From contig NC_088911.1 of the NCBI RefSeq assembly GCF_963576675.1, positions 32,162,501 to 32,226,500 of the forward strand: a stretch of 64,000 nucleotides of DNA, written 5' to 3'. Positions 20,244 to 31,859 of this stretch are shown one piece after another. Under the pieces are notes generated by a model that saw only the letters and a list, made by a program, of their open reading frames with translations, did not search any database and had not been told where the DNA came from. The translations under genes and the position numbers were made by a program. Every line of letters begins with the position of its first letter. Within the stretch, counting starts at the first letter, position 1. The stretch comes from Euphorbia lathyris. Taxonomy: Eukaryota > Streptophyta > Magnoliopsida > Malpighiales > Euphorbiaceae.

Positions 20244-21833
20244 TCAGATGTATAAAGGCTTGTTGTGAGCCTTACCCTCTTCCGGGAGATCTTCGTCGGT
20301 GAAAGTGATTTCAGTCTTCTTCCGGGCCATAATCGCCCCTACTAGCGCTGCCGGCTCAGTATCGGTGGAAATGACCAAATTCTGCAGCTCCTTCATCAGA
20401 TTCTCACGGTGGTACTTGGAATGATATAGGACTTCCCACACCGTAGACTTAGCTTGTGTTTTCTTCAACTGCTCGAGGACTTGGTCATCTGGCTTGGGGG
20501 CCGATCCTTCCCCTATTTCTGTCTCAACCACGGGTGCCTTCCCTTCGGCCACCCGACCTGATCTTGTCATAACGGCGATCTCCGGCTCATCATCAGATTC
20601 ATCCCAAATATTGATAGGAATTCTCCGATCAGCATCCTCCTCATCTGAGGAACTGTCCCAAATGTCCACAACCATCAGATCCATTACGTGAGGGACGTTT
20701 GAATTCAAATACAAGGGATCCGCTGATCCATACATAGCCCAGCCTATCAAATCATCATAATCCTTGAGGGACACTCTGTTCATCCTTCTTGCCGCCATCG
20801 GAATTGCGCCTCTTTGTATGCACATGAGCTGCACCTTATCACTCATCGTCTCTTGACACCGCTCGTAGTTGTACCTCCACCTCCTGGCGTAATCCATAAA
20901 CGGTTCCTCGGGGAATTGCCTGATCCTATCCAGATCGTCCAGAGATCCCGTCCATGGAACATACATCTCATACCTCGACACAAACGCATCCCGAAGAGGT
21001 ATCCAATGACCCATTTCTTCCTCTGATAGGCCTTGGTGCCACAACAAGGCTTCTCCCATGAGAGTTTCCAAGAAGTGTTCATGTAACTCACATTGAGGGA
21101 ACCTAGCGTCATACATATGATTGCGGAACAACCTTGCGTGCTCCACGGGATCCCGATATCCGCCATACTTGGGCATTGCCAACACCGCTTCAGGTGTTTC
21201 ATAAGAGGATGAGTCCGATGTTTGCTCCGCAAGCATCCATACTGTATATTCCTTAATGAACCTCTTGGTCATTGCGGCCCAATCGCACTTGATACGCATC
21301 GGTAGAGACATATACCACATCAGCGGCTCCCCCATCAGTGAATTGCAAAACAGACTGGTGATCTCTTCTTCTTTAAAACCCAATGGCCCCATGTCCGACA
21401 AGTAGAAGTAAAGGTGCTCCATTGGATCCTTGTTGCCGTTATATTTACTGACAGCTGGCAACGGACGCTTAATAGGCCCAATTTGCAGCGCAAAAGACTC
21501 TGCGGTCCTATCCTTAGCTTTCTTGTACTTCTCTAGGAATAAATCGGACAACTGTTCCCAATCATGCTTGCAGGAGTCCAGCAATGAGTGGAACCACCCC
21601 AAAGGCTCGCCTATTAACGAATGGTGGAACCACTGAGCAATCTCATCCACCCCAAAGGATTCAACAAACATATCATGCATGTACTCACGCAAGTGCAGAT
21701 CGGGATTCTCTTCTCCACTGAATAGACTCAATTCTGGCACAATAGTTCGAGACGACCCTTCCCCGGTCTCTTCAGCACTATCTTCATCATACGGGGCTCC
21801 GTCGTCTAACCCTTCATCCATCGGTTCACCCTC
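20244..21833 (-). pseudogene. Three additional gag-capsid-like modules of the gypsy element
   Basis: This 525-residue open segment is in frame with both the main gag and the protease. It contains three successive modules with the spacing of Retrotrans_gag cores. They are LFSGEENPDLHLREY...GEPLGWFHSL (residues 33-100), KYNGNKDPMEHLYFY...GEPLMWYMSL (125-195) and KYGGYRDPVEHARLF...GEALLWHQGL (217-320). The third is followed by an EPFMDYARRWRYNYE element like the usual post-capsid RWR segment. The C-terminal 200 residues are acidic and look disordered. A normal gypsy gag has one such module. Separated from main gag by TAG 21834-21836. Confidence 0.75.
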
Positions 21834-23338
21834 CTACTCCTTGCCAAGGAAGGACACATATAAACCATTTCCAACATTACTCTTCTCATCGGAGTCCAAC
21901 AACTCCTCTTCATTTTCCCTGAAGGATTCCATGACTAAACTTGCTCCGAGCCCAGACCCGATCATGCTCACCCTATGATTAGGCAATGGATTATGCCTAG
22001 TGGAAGGTTTTGCTGACGAAGGATCAGCTATCTTCTTTTCCTCAATCAAATCCTGAATCTCGTGTTTCAGTCTCTCGCAGTTCTCAATAGTGTGCCCATA
22101 ATTACTGTGGAACTCGCAGTATCCCCTAACTTGTATCTGCGGAGTAGGCGGTGCTTTGCTATAAGGAGTGAGGGCTTTCAACAATCCCTTCTTCTGCAAC
22201 CGTTCGAAAACTTTTGCGTAGGTTTGATCAAATTTGGCGAACTGCCTCTTCTCGATAGCATTGAGATCAAGCACTTTCACTGCGGCCGATTCTGTACTCA
22301 CGCTTGGCCCTCCGGCACTATATCCAGACTTTGTCCACTTGGTATAAGCTTTCTTCAGCTCTCCATCCCCCTTGAATGTCAAGGCGCAGCTATACATCTG
22401 ATTGAAATCGGTAAAAGGCATATACCGCAGCTCATTCTTAATATACGGCAACGTGTTGCCAATTACCATTCGGATCTGATCCTGCTCAAGCGTCTTTTGC
22501 TTCATAACTGCCGCCTTGGCTCTCCACCTCCTCACAAAATCGGAAACGACTCACCAGTTTGTTGCTTAGTGCTTTCCAGCTCCTTTAGAGTAACCCCAAG
22601 CATAGTATTGAAACTATACTGAGCGATAAATGATTTTGCCAACTCCTTCCAATCTCTCTTCGTCACTACCGGTAATGCATGAAACCATACGAGGGCAGCT
22701 CCCTCCAGATAGGTATTAAACAGTCCCAGGACTTGATCCTCAGTCAGGATCGTGTGCTTCATGACTGCCACATACTGATTCATGTGAGCCGTGGGATCCC
22801 TAGTTCCATCGAACTTCTTCATGTCTGGGAGCCGGAATTTCAAAGGCAAAGCCGTTGCCGATAAGCAGTTCTTCAAATTATAAAAGTCCTGACTCCCGGA
22901 ACTTCCCCCACGCAGATCCTGCACTTCCTGAGTGATGTGCTGCTTCCACTCCTCTTCCTTAGCCTTCTCTTTCTCAAGCTGTTTCTGGATATAATCTTGA
23001 TAGTCATCCTCATTCCCGAAGCGGGGACCAGTGTTCACCTCATTCTCAGCGCGCTTACTACCACTCTTGTTATCCTTCAACGCCAGCTCAGCTAGCTGGG
23101 CCAAAATTGCGGCTAACTGATCATCAATGTTGTTCACGGAATTTTCTAATTCGGCCATTTTTCCGTCGGTCGCAGACATACTAGCAGAAGACTGAGTATA
23201 CTCGGACGAAGGTGATTCAGAAGCCACAACTGCCGATTCGAAACTGTCAATCTGTAGCTGATCAAACTGCCTGACTAGCCGGTTACTCTCGCGAAACCAC
23301 GACCGCTTAATGATGAAGTCTGCGTGAACGGCATCCAT
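21834..23338 (-). pseudogene. Gypsy gag (main capsid module and CHHC knuckle), frameshifted
   Basis: Starting at MDAVHADFIIKRSW (23338), the protein has a coiled coil (residues 60-140) and a Retrotrans_gag core (MKKFDGTRDPTAHMNQY...LEGAALVWFHAL, residues 173-245). A one-base frameshift near 22545, after TGESF, moves the following RRWRAKAAVMKQ into another frame. The second part carries a zinc-knuckle variant CEFHSNYGHTIENC, common in Tat gag, and ends at TAG 21834-21836 in the frame that continues into the extra modules. Confidence 0.85.
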
Positions 23339-26088
23339 TAGAATGTATGCATGATTTTATATGCATGATTCGTGGTGTGTGCATTTATTTATTTACGGAT
23401 ATACAAGATAAGAAGAACAAACGTCAATCTAATTACACGTATCACAACATCTCTCTTCCACCCTTATTCCTCCACACACTCGACGGTCCAAGTCTCTTTC
23501 CTAGGATTTTGGTTTGGGGCTCACATTGCGGTCCAGGGGACGCGTGATGCCGTCGATTATTGCGGAAAAGGTAAATCATCCATCAGACAATACAGTTCGT
23601 TTTGACGTATCAACGTCTAGTGACTAAGATGTCGACCAAATGGATTGTCCTTTCGAATAACTCATCTTTTGTTATTTCGCGAGACTCATTCGTTCAGGTT
23701 TTGATTCCCTTTTGAGCGTATCTCAGATTTAGACGCGGTACGAGTTATTCTTCTGGTTCAATCGTTCGTTATTAACAATGACTCGTTCCCTTTTATTCGC
23801 CTGGGTTCGTGTCTCGATTTTTGGATTACGACGGGATCTTTTGGATCTATCGAGAGACGTAACCACGTGTTTATTTAGTGATGAAATCACTTTTTTTTAT
23901 TATTTTAAGGAACGGACTCATCGCGTAACGTGTTTGTTTTTAGCGTTAAGAATCTGTTTGCTCGTTTTGGCTACGTAAAAAGACGGCGAGTCTTATTTGA
24001 GCGCACGATAATCTTTTGACTATTAACAACTTTTATTTCTTTCCAATTTACGGGATATACCATCCTAGCGTGGTTATAGAAAATCAATGTTTCGTTGAAT
24101 CGCATGATTATTCGAAGCAGGGATATTGCCGTTCTTTTTCATTTAGGCACGAGTTAAGCAAACATGCATGTCGGGCCATATTTCTTGTAGTTTGGTAATG
24201 GTCGAAATGATCGAGCCATTAGTAGTCTCGTCCATATGGTGCAATCACGCGGTTTCTTGTCTTAATTCGGCTTCGTGATTTTAAACGGCGTATATACCGG
24301 TTCAAGGCACGTATTTAATGACATTGGTTCCTTTTCTTTAACTACTCTCGAGATTGACATATATCGTAGATACAGAATGATTTTGGTCGTTTCATTTTCT
24401 TTTATTTTCTTAGTCACTTTCGTGAATACGTCCATTTCTCTTAAGAACAACACAAGGCGTAACGTAAGAGTTCGTTTTTCATTCAGAAGGGACGGGCCAC
24501 ATTTATGAACCTCTTTACATTACAACGGGGTCGTTCGAAATAGAAATGTTCTTTGTTTTCATTTTGTCATAATCTCGTTTTATCCCAACTTATTTAAAGA
24601 ATGTGAATAACGGCTACTGTTAATATAGTCTTTTGAATCGAGATATAACTATCCTTAATACCAAACTGATTCATACTAATACGTGCTTACGTCATAACGC
24701 ATTTCCTAAACATGTGCCTTCTTCGGGACACGGAAAGGGACCAGGCGGGTCGCACAAGTTCATTCGTACGAGATGACTAAGTCGTCTTTAGTTCGAATCG
24801 TTTCGATGTTTTAGGGTAGTTTGTATATCGGTTTAAGAGTATATATTAACGTATCGTTTCATTTTCTTTACATATTTTAGGATTAGACACGTATCCAGTG
24901 TTCTAAAAGTCGTAAGGCGCTAGTCGGGCGGACAAGACCTCAAAAGATTAATCGGGGATTAATTGGAGATTAATCGGATATGTACTTTTCTATTTTTTAT
25001 ATTTATAATTAAATAAATATAAGATATAAACACATTTAAAATATAAATTATCACATCTAAAAATAATATTAATAAATATTATATAAATATTATAAATATT
25101 TGCTTTAAATAAATAATAAAATATCCATAAATATTCATAAAAAAAAATGTGTCTACTACCTTCTCCATATTCATCAAATAATTCTTTATTTTCTTCCTCA
25201 AAATATTTAGTATTTGTAACTTAATATCGTTACAAAATAAAAAAAATAAAGTGTCCACAAAATAAAATAACTTTGACATCCATAAAAGTGCACAAAATAA
25301 AATAATACTAACATCCATAAAATTCCATAAATATACTCCAATATATATTGAAATTAGTTTAGTTTGGGTTTTTTTTTTAATTTTCAATATAAGTTGAAAT
25401 TAGTTTTATTTGTAAATTTAGTGCTGTGTAAATTAGTTTTATTTTTTTTAGTTATTGTTGTGATCATTAATTATTTGTATTATTTGTTTTGTAGCAAATT
25501 TTTTATAATTTTATGATTTGATCCGATTTTTAGCCGCCTAACCCGACTTGACCCGATTTTTAGCCGCCTAACCCGACTTGCCCGCCTAGCCCGACTTGCC
25601 CCGATTTACCCCGACTTGAACCGCCTAGGCGGAAATATATCGGACCCCCGATTTAACCCGCCCAGTTATAAAAAATCGGTCAGTGTTCTGAATTTCGCCG
25701 ATTAGTCGGCGACTTGGCCGACTTTTAGAACACTACACGTATCATGGCAATTTGAAAACACGAACTGATTCATTTATCACATCAAAAATAGTAATGGGTA
25801 ATCCTATGGCAACTTCTAAGGCTACTATATGCTGACACGGCTGATCGCGGGACCTCACAGGACCGCACAAATTCGCCCCTAACGAATGGATGGGGACTCT
25901 TTGGCGCCTTACTGTAAGGGGGAACTTACACTAGCCTCTTTCGAGCGACGAATGGACTCTCGCTAGAGGTTTCGCGGAAATTACCCAAAAGGTTTGCAAT
26001 AATGCTTATGAATGCATACGAAAAGAAATAATACGATCCGTCCCCGTTAAGGGCTTAATACACGTCTTCCGGAATCAAATTTCTCGCT
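23339..26088 (-). other. Gypsy 5' leader between PBS and gag
   Basis: Untranslated, about 2.7 kb; Ogre elements often have a long leader or an ORF1 here. I find no convincing protein on either strand. It contains the hAT MITE at 24896-25735, so the native leader is about 1.9 kb. Confidence 0.6.
24896..25735. mobile_element. Non-autonomous hAT element (MITE), 840 bp
   Basis: Ends CAGTGTTCTAAAAGTCG and CGACTTTTAGAACACTA are inverted repeats. Perfect 8-bp direct repeats CACGTATC flank it (24888-24895 and 25736-25743), the hAT signature. Inside, the ends are rich in CGACT/CCGCC motifs (CCTAACCCGACTTG repeats near 25530-25620) around an AT-rich centre. There is no transposase. Confidence 0.88.
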
Positions 26089-26106
26089 TCCCCAGCAGAG
26101 TCGCCA
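26089..26106 (-). other. Primer binding site of the gypsy element
   Basis: On the minus strand TGGCGACTCTGCTGGGGA starts two bases inside the LTR end. It begins TGG, complementary to the tRNA CCA tail. The tRNA species was not determined. Confidence 0.75.
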
Positions 26107-27387
26107 CTTGTTAGACAATGTGCCGACGGCCTCGCCCGGGTGGACCGGGGGGTGGACACCTCATGGCGACGTAAGCGGTGATTGGCGCCGAAAGCAACCA
26201 ATCGTGGAATCAAGCTGCTCGGTAGGACCGGAGCTCGGACTATGGAAGAGTCGCCACCCACGAATGGGAAAATGAACACCGATCCCTTGCGGGAGACCGG
26301 TGAGGGTTTGGAAAACTTAGGTACGAGCCGAGAAGGCTAGCTCCTTTCCGGAAAAAGGCTACTAGGCACCCCGACATCGCCCGGTTATGAACCACCGACC
26401 TCCTACTCAGCGTGTTAGGCGATAACGGACTAATCGCATATTTCTTTAAGTTTCAAATTCATTTGAAACCTTTTCTTTCTCGCTTTGAAAACCGTTTTGA
26501 GCATGTCATTAAAAGCCATTTTGGTAAAGAATCACCCATTTTGCATAAATTAAAAATACATAGGAGAGAGAGGGGGAGAAGAAAGAATTGATTTATTCAC
26601 AGTGTGATTTTATGCCTTAGTTTACACACTAATTCTAAGCTAATCTCATTCCCCAAAAACGAGTTTATTTACATGGTTCGTACCTTAATCGCCGTTGGAA
26701 CGATTTAGGTACGTTTCAAAAACCCCGTTAATTTACATGACATCAACTCGATTCGCCGTTGGAACGACTCGAGCGTTTTAAAACGTGAGATAAGAAGTTT
26801 TAACAAAAAACGTGGTTAAGCATACAAGTCCATTTATTTTTGTACAAAATCATTTAGACAAGAAAACGATTCAAAACTCTATTATTTACAAATAGAAAAC
26901 GATTTTAATTACAAGGTTCGCTCAATCCGCCGTTGGAACGGATTAAGGTTTCAACACGTGATATTTTGGAAATGGTTTAAAAATGACCAAAAAAAACGTT
27001 ATTCACACTTTAAGAATATCTAGAAAAGCTTTTAATTTAAACAAACAACTTGAAATCTCTTTTTGTCTTTTATTTTCCTCTTTTCACTCAATTAGCCCTT
27101 ACTTGAACATCATTACAATAATTAACAAATCAAGGCCAAATTTACCCAATCAAATATATTTAAAATATATACATATATACAAAAATAAAATAGAAATACA
27201 TATATATACATAGTTTTAAAAATAAGGATATATCTATAGATAAAAATAAGTAAGAAATACTATATGATATAATAAAGAAAATGAGAAAGAATACTAAATA
27301 TAATACATTTTTATTCTAGTTAAAGCTATGCAAAAAATAATGGACAAAAATCCCAATAATAGCTAATATAACCCAAACAACCCCAAA

Positions 27388-27389
<2 letters not shown>

Positions 27390-27471
<82 letters not shown>
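27390..27471. repeat. (TA)n microsatellite
   Basis: About 40 uninterrupted TA units inside the gypsy LTR. Confidence 0.95.
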
Positions 27472-27478
<7 letters not shown>

Positions 27479-28365
27479 TTACTTTATAACATTAAATCCA
27501 AACCAATTAAATTTCAACATGAAATAAATAGCTATATAATACATAATTAATAGTATAGGACTTAGAAATATTTTTTATAAACATATTACATAATTAAATA
27601 CATATGTACACAAGTATAAATATCAAAAAGTTGAGAAAAGAGGGTTAAAAGAATGATTTTCGGATTCCAGCAGATTACCGACGGAAAATCCGTCGCTAAT
27701 CTCCTGTTAGTGACAGAAATGACAGAATATCAGAAACAGTCCCTATACTTTCCAGATTTATTCAAATGCTTTAGATTAGATCTATTCTATCATTTTGGAC
27801 CTCCGAACTACCAAAATAGGATCATAGTCTATAACGGAGACTCTTAAAACGACGTTTTATTTTTAAACGTTATTTTAGAAATATTTTCAAAAAAACTTAT
27901 AATTACAACGTTTTTTAATCCCGAACTACCTTTGAGTCGGATCACGGTTCATATTGGGATATTAAGATGAGGTTTTTTATTTCAAAAACAAAACCAAACG
28001 TTTGTTTAACACGAGACGAAAATTAAATAAATACGAAATAATAAATAAAACGAGATAAATAAATAATTAACTAAATAAATAAAACTTTAGAATAAATAAA
28101 TAAAATGAATAAATAAATAAATAAAATAAATAAAGCGAGTCTAGTCCTCGGATAATACCTCAAGATCGGTATTGACAGCTGAAGTCGGTTGATTCCACGA
28201 GTTACGATTTTTGTGTTTTTCGGTGTTTTTAGTAAAATTTTAACTTTTATGAAATTCAGATTTTTTAGAAAAAAAAATGTTTTTTCCAAAAAAAATAACT
28301 TTCTCTCTCTAAAAAATGTTTTAGAGTGAGAAGCTCCCCAAAAATCCTCCCCCCCCAAATGCATG

Positions 28366-28396
28366 GGGATCCGTGCCTTTTATAGGCACGGATCCC
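28366..28396 (-). promoter_or_regulatory. Gypsy LTR TATA box in the loop of a perfect hairpin
   Basis: On the minus strand, GGGATCCGTGCC then TATAAAA then GGCACGGATCCC. The arms (28366-28377, 28385-28396) are perfect 12-bp inverted repeats and the loop is exactly the TATA core. It lies about 340 bp from the 5' end of the LTR, a sensible U3/R position, predicting transcript start near 28350. Confidence 0.7.
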
Positions 28397-28403
28397 AAAA
28401 AAA

Positions 28404-28570
28404 TTTGGGCGTAGCCCGAAGGGCGTCGGGCTACGCCCAAAAATTTTGGGCCTACGCCCAAAATGGTTGGACGGACGCCCAACCAGTGTTGGGCGCACGC
28501 CCAACGTAGGTTGGGCGCGCGCGCCCCGCGCTGCCGGGCACGCGCCGGCTGCCGCTAGGCGCTCGCCCAA
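28404..28570. repeat. GC-rich palindromic block in gypsy U3
   Basis: A 15-bp perfect inverted repeat (28404-28418 with 28427-28441) is followed by GCCCAAAA(A)TTTTGGGC. A series of (T)TGGGCG / CGCCCAA motifs continues to about 28520. It is sharply GC-rich against the AT-rich LTR and upstream of the TATA box, so it could be an enhancer. That role is inferred. Confidence 0.65.
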
Positions 28571-28728
28571 CGCCGCTGAGCACCCGCGAGCCGTCCACTC
28601 GACGACCGCAACCCCTACTGATCCTTTCGTGATTTTTATTATTATTTTTGCTTTAAATTATCGGAACCAACCGCTTCAACCGTCTTGTTATGGGTTTTCA
28701 TCACAGGTCCTCCGACTCGGTGTCTACA

Positions 28729-31700
28729 CCTGGACCAGCAGAAGTTGAGCCAGGAGGCTTCTGCTGAGTTCCGGCGGCTGGCTGCTTAGCTTTATCTTTC
28801 TCCTCCGGCTTCTGCTGAGTTCCGGCAGCTTGCTTTTCTTGATCTTTCTCCCCCGTTTTGCCAGCATCACCAGATGGAAGGGGAGGAGCATATAATTGCC
28901 CCTGTTGAAAATCACGAGTCAGTATGGATGAATAATGTTGCATGTGACCCGTACTTTCTCTAAGACCCTTAAAGACCTGCATGCCGTTGGCCATACTTGA
29001 AGCGGGGATTTTAATATTTGCGCTGAGCATGCTGAGTAAGAACTCAAGTGACTTCCCAATCCAAGTAATGGAGTCCGTCATTCGTGCATAGGATTGATAG
29101 TATATCCTGAGTAGTGTAGAATCATACGAATGACGCTGAGCATTAATGTGCCGAACATGCGCAAGTGTGGATCTGGTGCAGTGCAGAATGTCATTGGTCT
29201 TGACTTGGTCAGTATCCATTTTCTCTTTGCTCAGGTTGAGTAGGCGAATGGCTTCACCAATCTGTTCAATGGAGCACTGAGAAGTGGAGGAGATAAGTTC
29301 ACGAGCCCCGGTTAGCTCGGTGGTCAGCTGGGTAAAATACTGAGTGACCTCAGCAGAAGTTGAGGATGATGAGTTTGCAGTAGTTAGGGCGTTGATTTTC
29401 CCTTCGATTGAGTTCATATGATTTACCATCATCAGCTGAAGTTCGCCCAGCTTGACCATGAATTCTTGCTTGGACTGCTGAGAGACTAGAGAAGTCATAA
29501 CACTCATCAGCTCCTTTAGACCTTTGAGTTCGGTCAAAAGTTGCGTGACGGAGGAAAATTGAGTTGGCTCAGTAGGAATGGACCCATCAGCATTGGCTTG
29601 AGACTGATGAATCTCTTGAAGTAGAGTTTGAGCTGAGTGGATGATTCTTCTTCCTGACTCGGAAGCATCCAAATAAGTATAAGGATCATCAGTGTTGTTC
29701 TCAGGGGCCGTTTTCTGATTGGCAGCAGGTGGAGAATTTTGATGCTGCCCATAAGTGGAAGTGCCAGCCTGGTCAGCAGCTGCACTTTTATTGAGGCCAG
29801 CAGCAGGAGCTGACTGGTTTTGGAACTGCTCAGTAGAAGATGGAAGTGTTGGCTCAGCAGTATTATTAACCTGCTCAGGGTCAGTCTGAAGTTGAGTTGG
29901 AATTTGAGGTTGAGGCAACTCAGAGCTGTCTTTAGCAGGAGGAGTTTCCTTTGCTAACTCATTGGGTTGAGTAGCAGGGACTTCGAGCACTTGCTCAGTG
30001 GAAGGTGGAGCAGAGATGTCGGCAGAAATTTGACTCTTAGTGGCTTGTTCCTCAGCCTGAGAAACAGAGGCTTGTTTTTCCTTGAATTGATGGGGAGTGG
30101 GCTCAGTGATGGTGGTGAAGAATTGGAACTGGAGCCCAGTTAAGTCTGTAATTGGGTCCCTCAGTGGTGATTCATCTAGCAGATCTATGACGCTTGGCTT
30201 TTGAGCTTTTCTTTTAAACCGCTTTTCTGTACTACCCTTTTGATTTTTGGTTTGAGGAGAAGGGTCAGCAGCGATAGACTCTGGTGACTCAGAGGAGGAG
30301 TCAAGTCCAAGATCAGCATAAAGGTTTTGCACAACCTTGTCCTTCACTGGTGACGCAGCTCTTGGTTCATCAACTTGCTTAGCAGCAGCTGTGTTACTTA
30401 GCTCAGTAGAACCCACCTTATCAGCTTGAGCCTGTTCCTCAGTATAACCTTGGTCTTCCTCCTGATCACAAGGTATCTTTTCTAAGTCAATTTCTTGACT
30501 TCGTAAAAAATGTGAGTCTTCTGAAATCATAAAGTCAAGTGGGTTAGCATCTAACGGCTTCAACCTAGAGGTTTTCTTCCTCTTAAGAGGTTGTTCAAGT
30601 GTCTCCTCAGTTTCCTCAGGGTCAGCTCTCTTTTGTTTCTTCTCAGCTGACTCTGGCTTTTCTTGAGCTGGCTCAGCAGGAGCAACTTTCTTTTCCCTTA
30701 CCGCTAGCCTGATCTTCTTCACAGTTTTGTTAATATCTTTGGCTAGCGGGGTTGAGGATTGGTCAGCTTTCCTCCTTCTTTCCTTTCTGGTTCGCTCAGC
30801 CGGTGCTTCTTCATCCACAACTTCCTTTCCTTTCTGAGACAACTCAGCAGGTGTCTCTTCAACCATATCGCCCTCAGCAGGTGCTTCTTCAACCATAGCC
30901 CCCTTTCCTTTTTTGGGTTTAATAGGAAGACTATGAGCTAGCCCGAACAGTATTGCTAAGGTGATCTCAGTGCCTATTATGTCTATTTCCTCTTTTAGGA
31001 TAACCTTGTGATCCTGAAGGATTTTGGTAATGAGAGAACCCATCTTGAGGATCCCGGTGCTGCGTTGAAAAGCTCCGATGAGAAAGACAGGCATGTTGAT
31101 CGGCTTGTAGTTCAGCATGTGCCAGATGAAGCACTGTTCAAAGTTCGAAGTTGAGGAGGAGGAGTTGACCTTGGGAAACAAGAAGTTGGTCAGGATATAG
31201 TGAGCTTGTTTTTTAGGCTGACCCATACTGGTACTGGAGATTTCACCTTTATGATTTTTGGGTTTGCAAAACTCAACTTCGTAATCAGCATGCATGTAGT
31301 CGTTTGTGCACCTGAGTTCTGTTCCTTCTTCCTTCAGCTTTAGCAGTGTAGCGAGATAGGAAGGAGTGATGGTGATCTCCTTGTTCTTGACTTTCGTGTT
31401 CATATGGTCGTCGTTATCATCGGCTACCCTTAGGTTTGTGTAGAATTCCTTCACTAGCTGCGGATAAGTGGTTCCAGGGAGAGAGAAGAGGTCGGTCCAG
31501 CCATTCTTTGAAATCCACTCGCAGAAGGCTTGCTCAGCTTCTACGAAGCTTTTGGAGAACCAGTGGGAATGGAAAACTTTGAGATTTTTAACATTTTTGA
31601 AGACCGGGAGGAACGTCCTTTCCTTAGGTTTCTGGTTCTTTTTCTCCTTCTTCTTCTTCGATGAAGTTGGTTGGTCAGTACGTGGGTTTTGGCCGTGAGG

Positions 31701-31859
31701 GCTGACCTCACCCTTTGATTGGTCATGCTGACCATGGGTCTGTTCCTGAGACTCAGAAGAAGTCTCGTGATATTCCTGCTCAGCAAGAGAGGCAGGATTA
31801 ATGTCTAAGCGGTTGTCGTCGTAGTTCTCACTGGAGTTGTTCTGGGAATCGCTCAACAT
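28729..31859 (-). CDS. Sirevirus B ORF3, long open frame truncated at its C-terminus
   Basis: A frame of about 1,044 codons starts at ATG 31859 and is uninterrupted until the gypsy LTR. The annotated stop at 28701 lies in foreign sequence. The N-terminal region (LVKEFYTNLRV, ITITPSYLATLLKLKEEG, NFEQCFIWHMLNYKP) resembles the putative plant transposon protein domain and aligns with copy A. A Lys/Glu-rich middle includes SKKKKEKKNQK and RTRKERRRKAD. The C-terminal third has helices matching copy A (GRRIIHSAQTLLQEI, FLLSMLS). I see no signal peptide or transmembrane anchor. The function is unknown; being open while gag is broken is notable. Confidence 0.7.

Larger units (their letters stand above)
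1..28728 (-). mobile_element. Giant Ty3/gypsy LTR retrotransposon, Tat/Ogre-like, 3' end outside the window
   Basis: Read on the minus strand, the order is 5' LTR (28728-26109), PBS, long leader, gag with extra gag-like modules, protease, RT, RNase H and integrase (ending at 4226). An antisense PMD gene and tandem repeats follow, with the 3' LTR beyond base 1. Without the 11.7-kb Sirevirus A inside it, more than 17 kb of the element is visible, within the range of Ogre-type giants. RT, RNase H and integrase motifs and the VDDGSAINVCP protease fit the Tat lineage. The coding frame is broken by frameshifts near 22545 and 6955 and by stops at 21834, 20244 and 5570, so this copy is non-autonomous. 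Confidence 0.85.
26109..28728 (-). repeat. 5' LTR of the gypsy element
   Basis: In plus coordinates it runs from TGTTAGACAATGTG to GGTGTCTACA. The ends are short imperfect inverted repeats (TGTTAGACA / TGTCTACA). One side abuts the PBS; the other abruptly interrupts Sirevirus B ORF3. At 2,620 bp it is long, as in Tat/Ogre elements. It contains a (TA)n tract (about 27390-27471), a TATA hairpin (28366-28396) and a GC-rich palindromic block (28404-28570). The second LTR is outside the window. Confidence 0.82.

Noticed and set aside
28701..28728. Last nine residues (VDTESEDL and stop) of the copy B ORF3 reading frame
   Set aside because: They are encoded by the gypsy LTR, not by ORF3.
28265..28748. 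ORFs in the GC-rich block of the gypsy LTR
   Set aside because: They arise from palindromic TTGGGCG repeats in noncoding LTR DNA.
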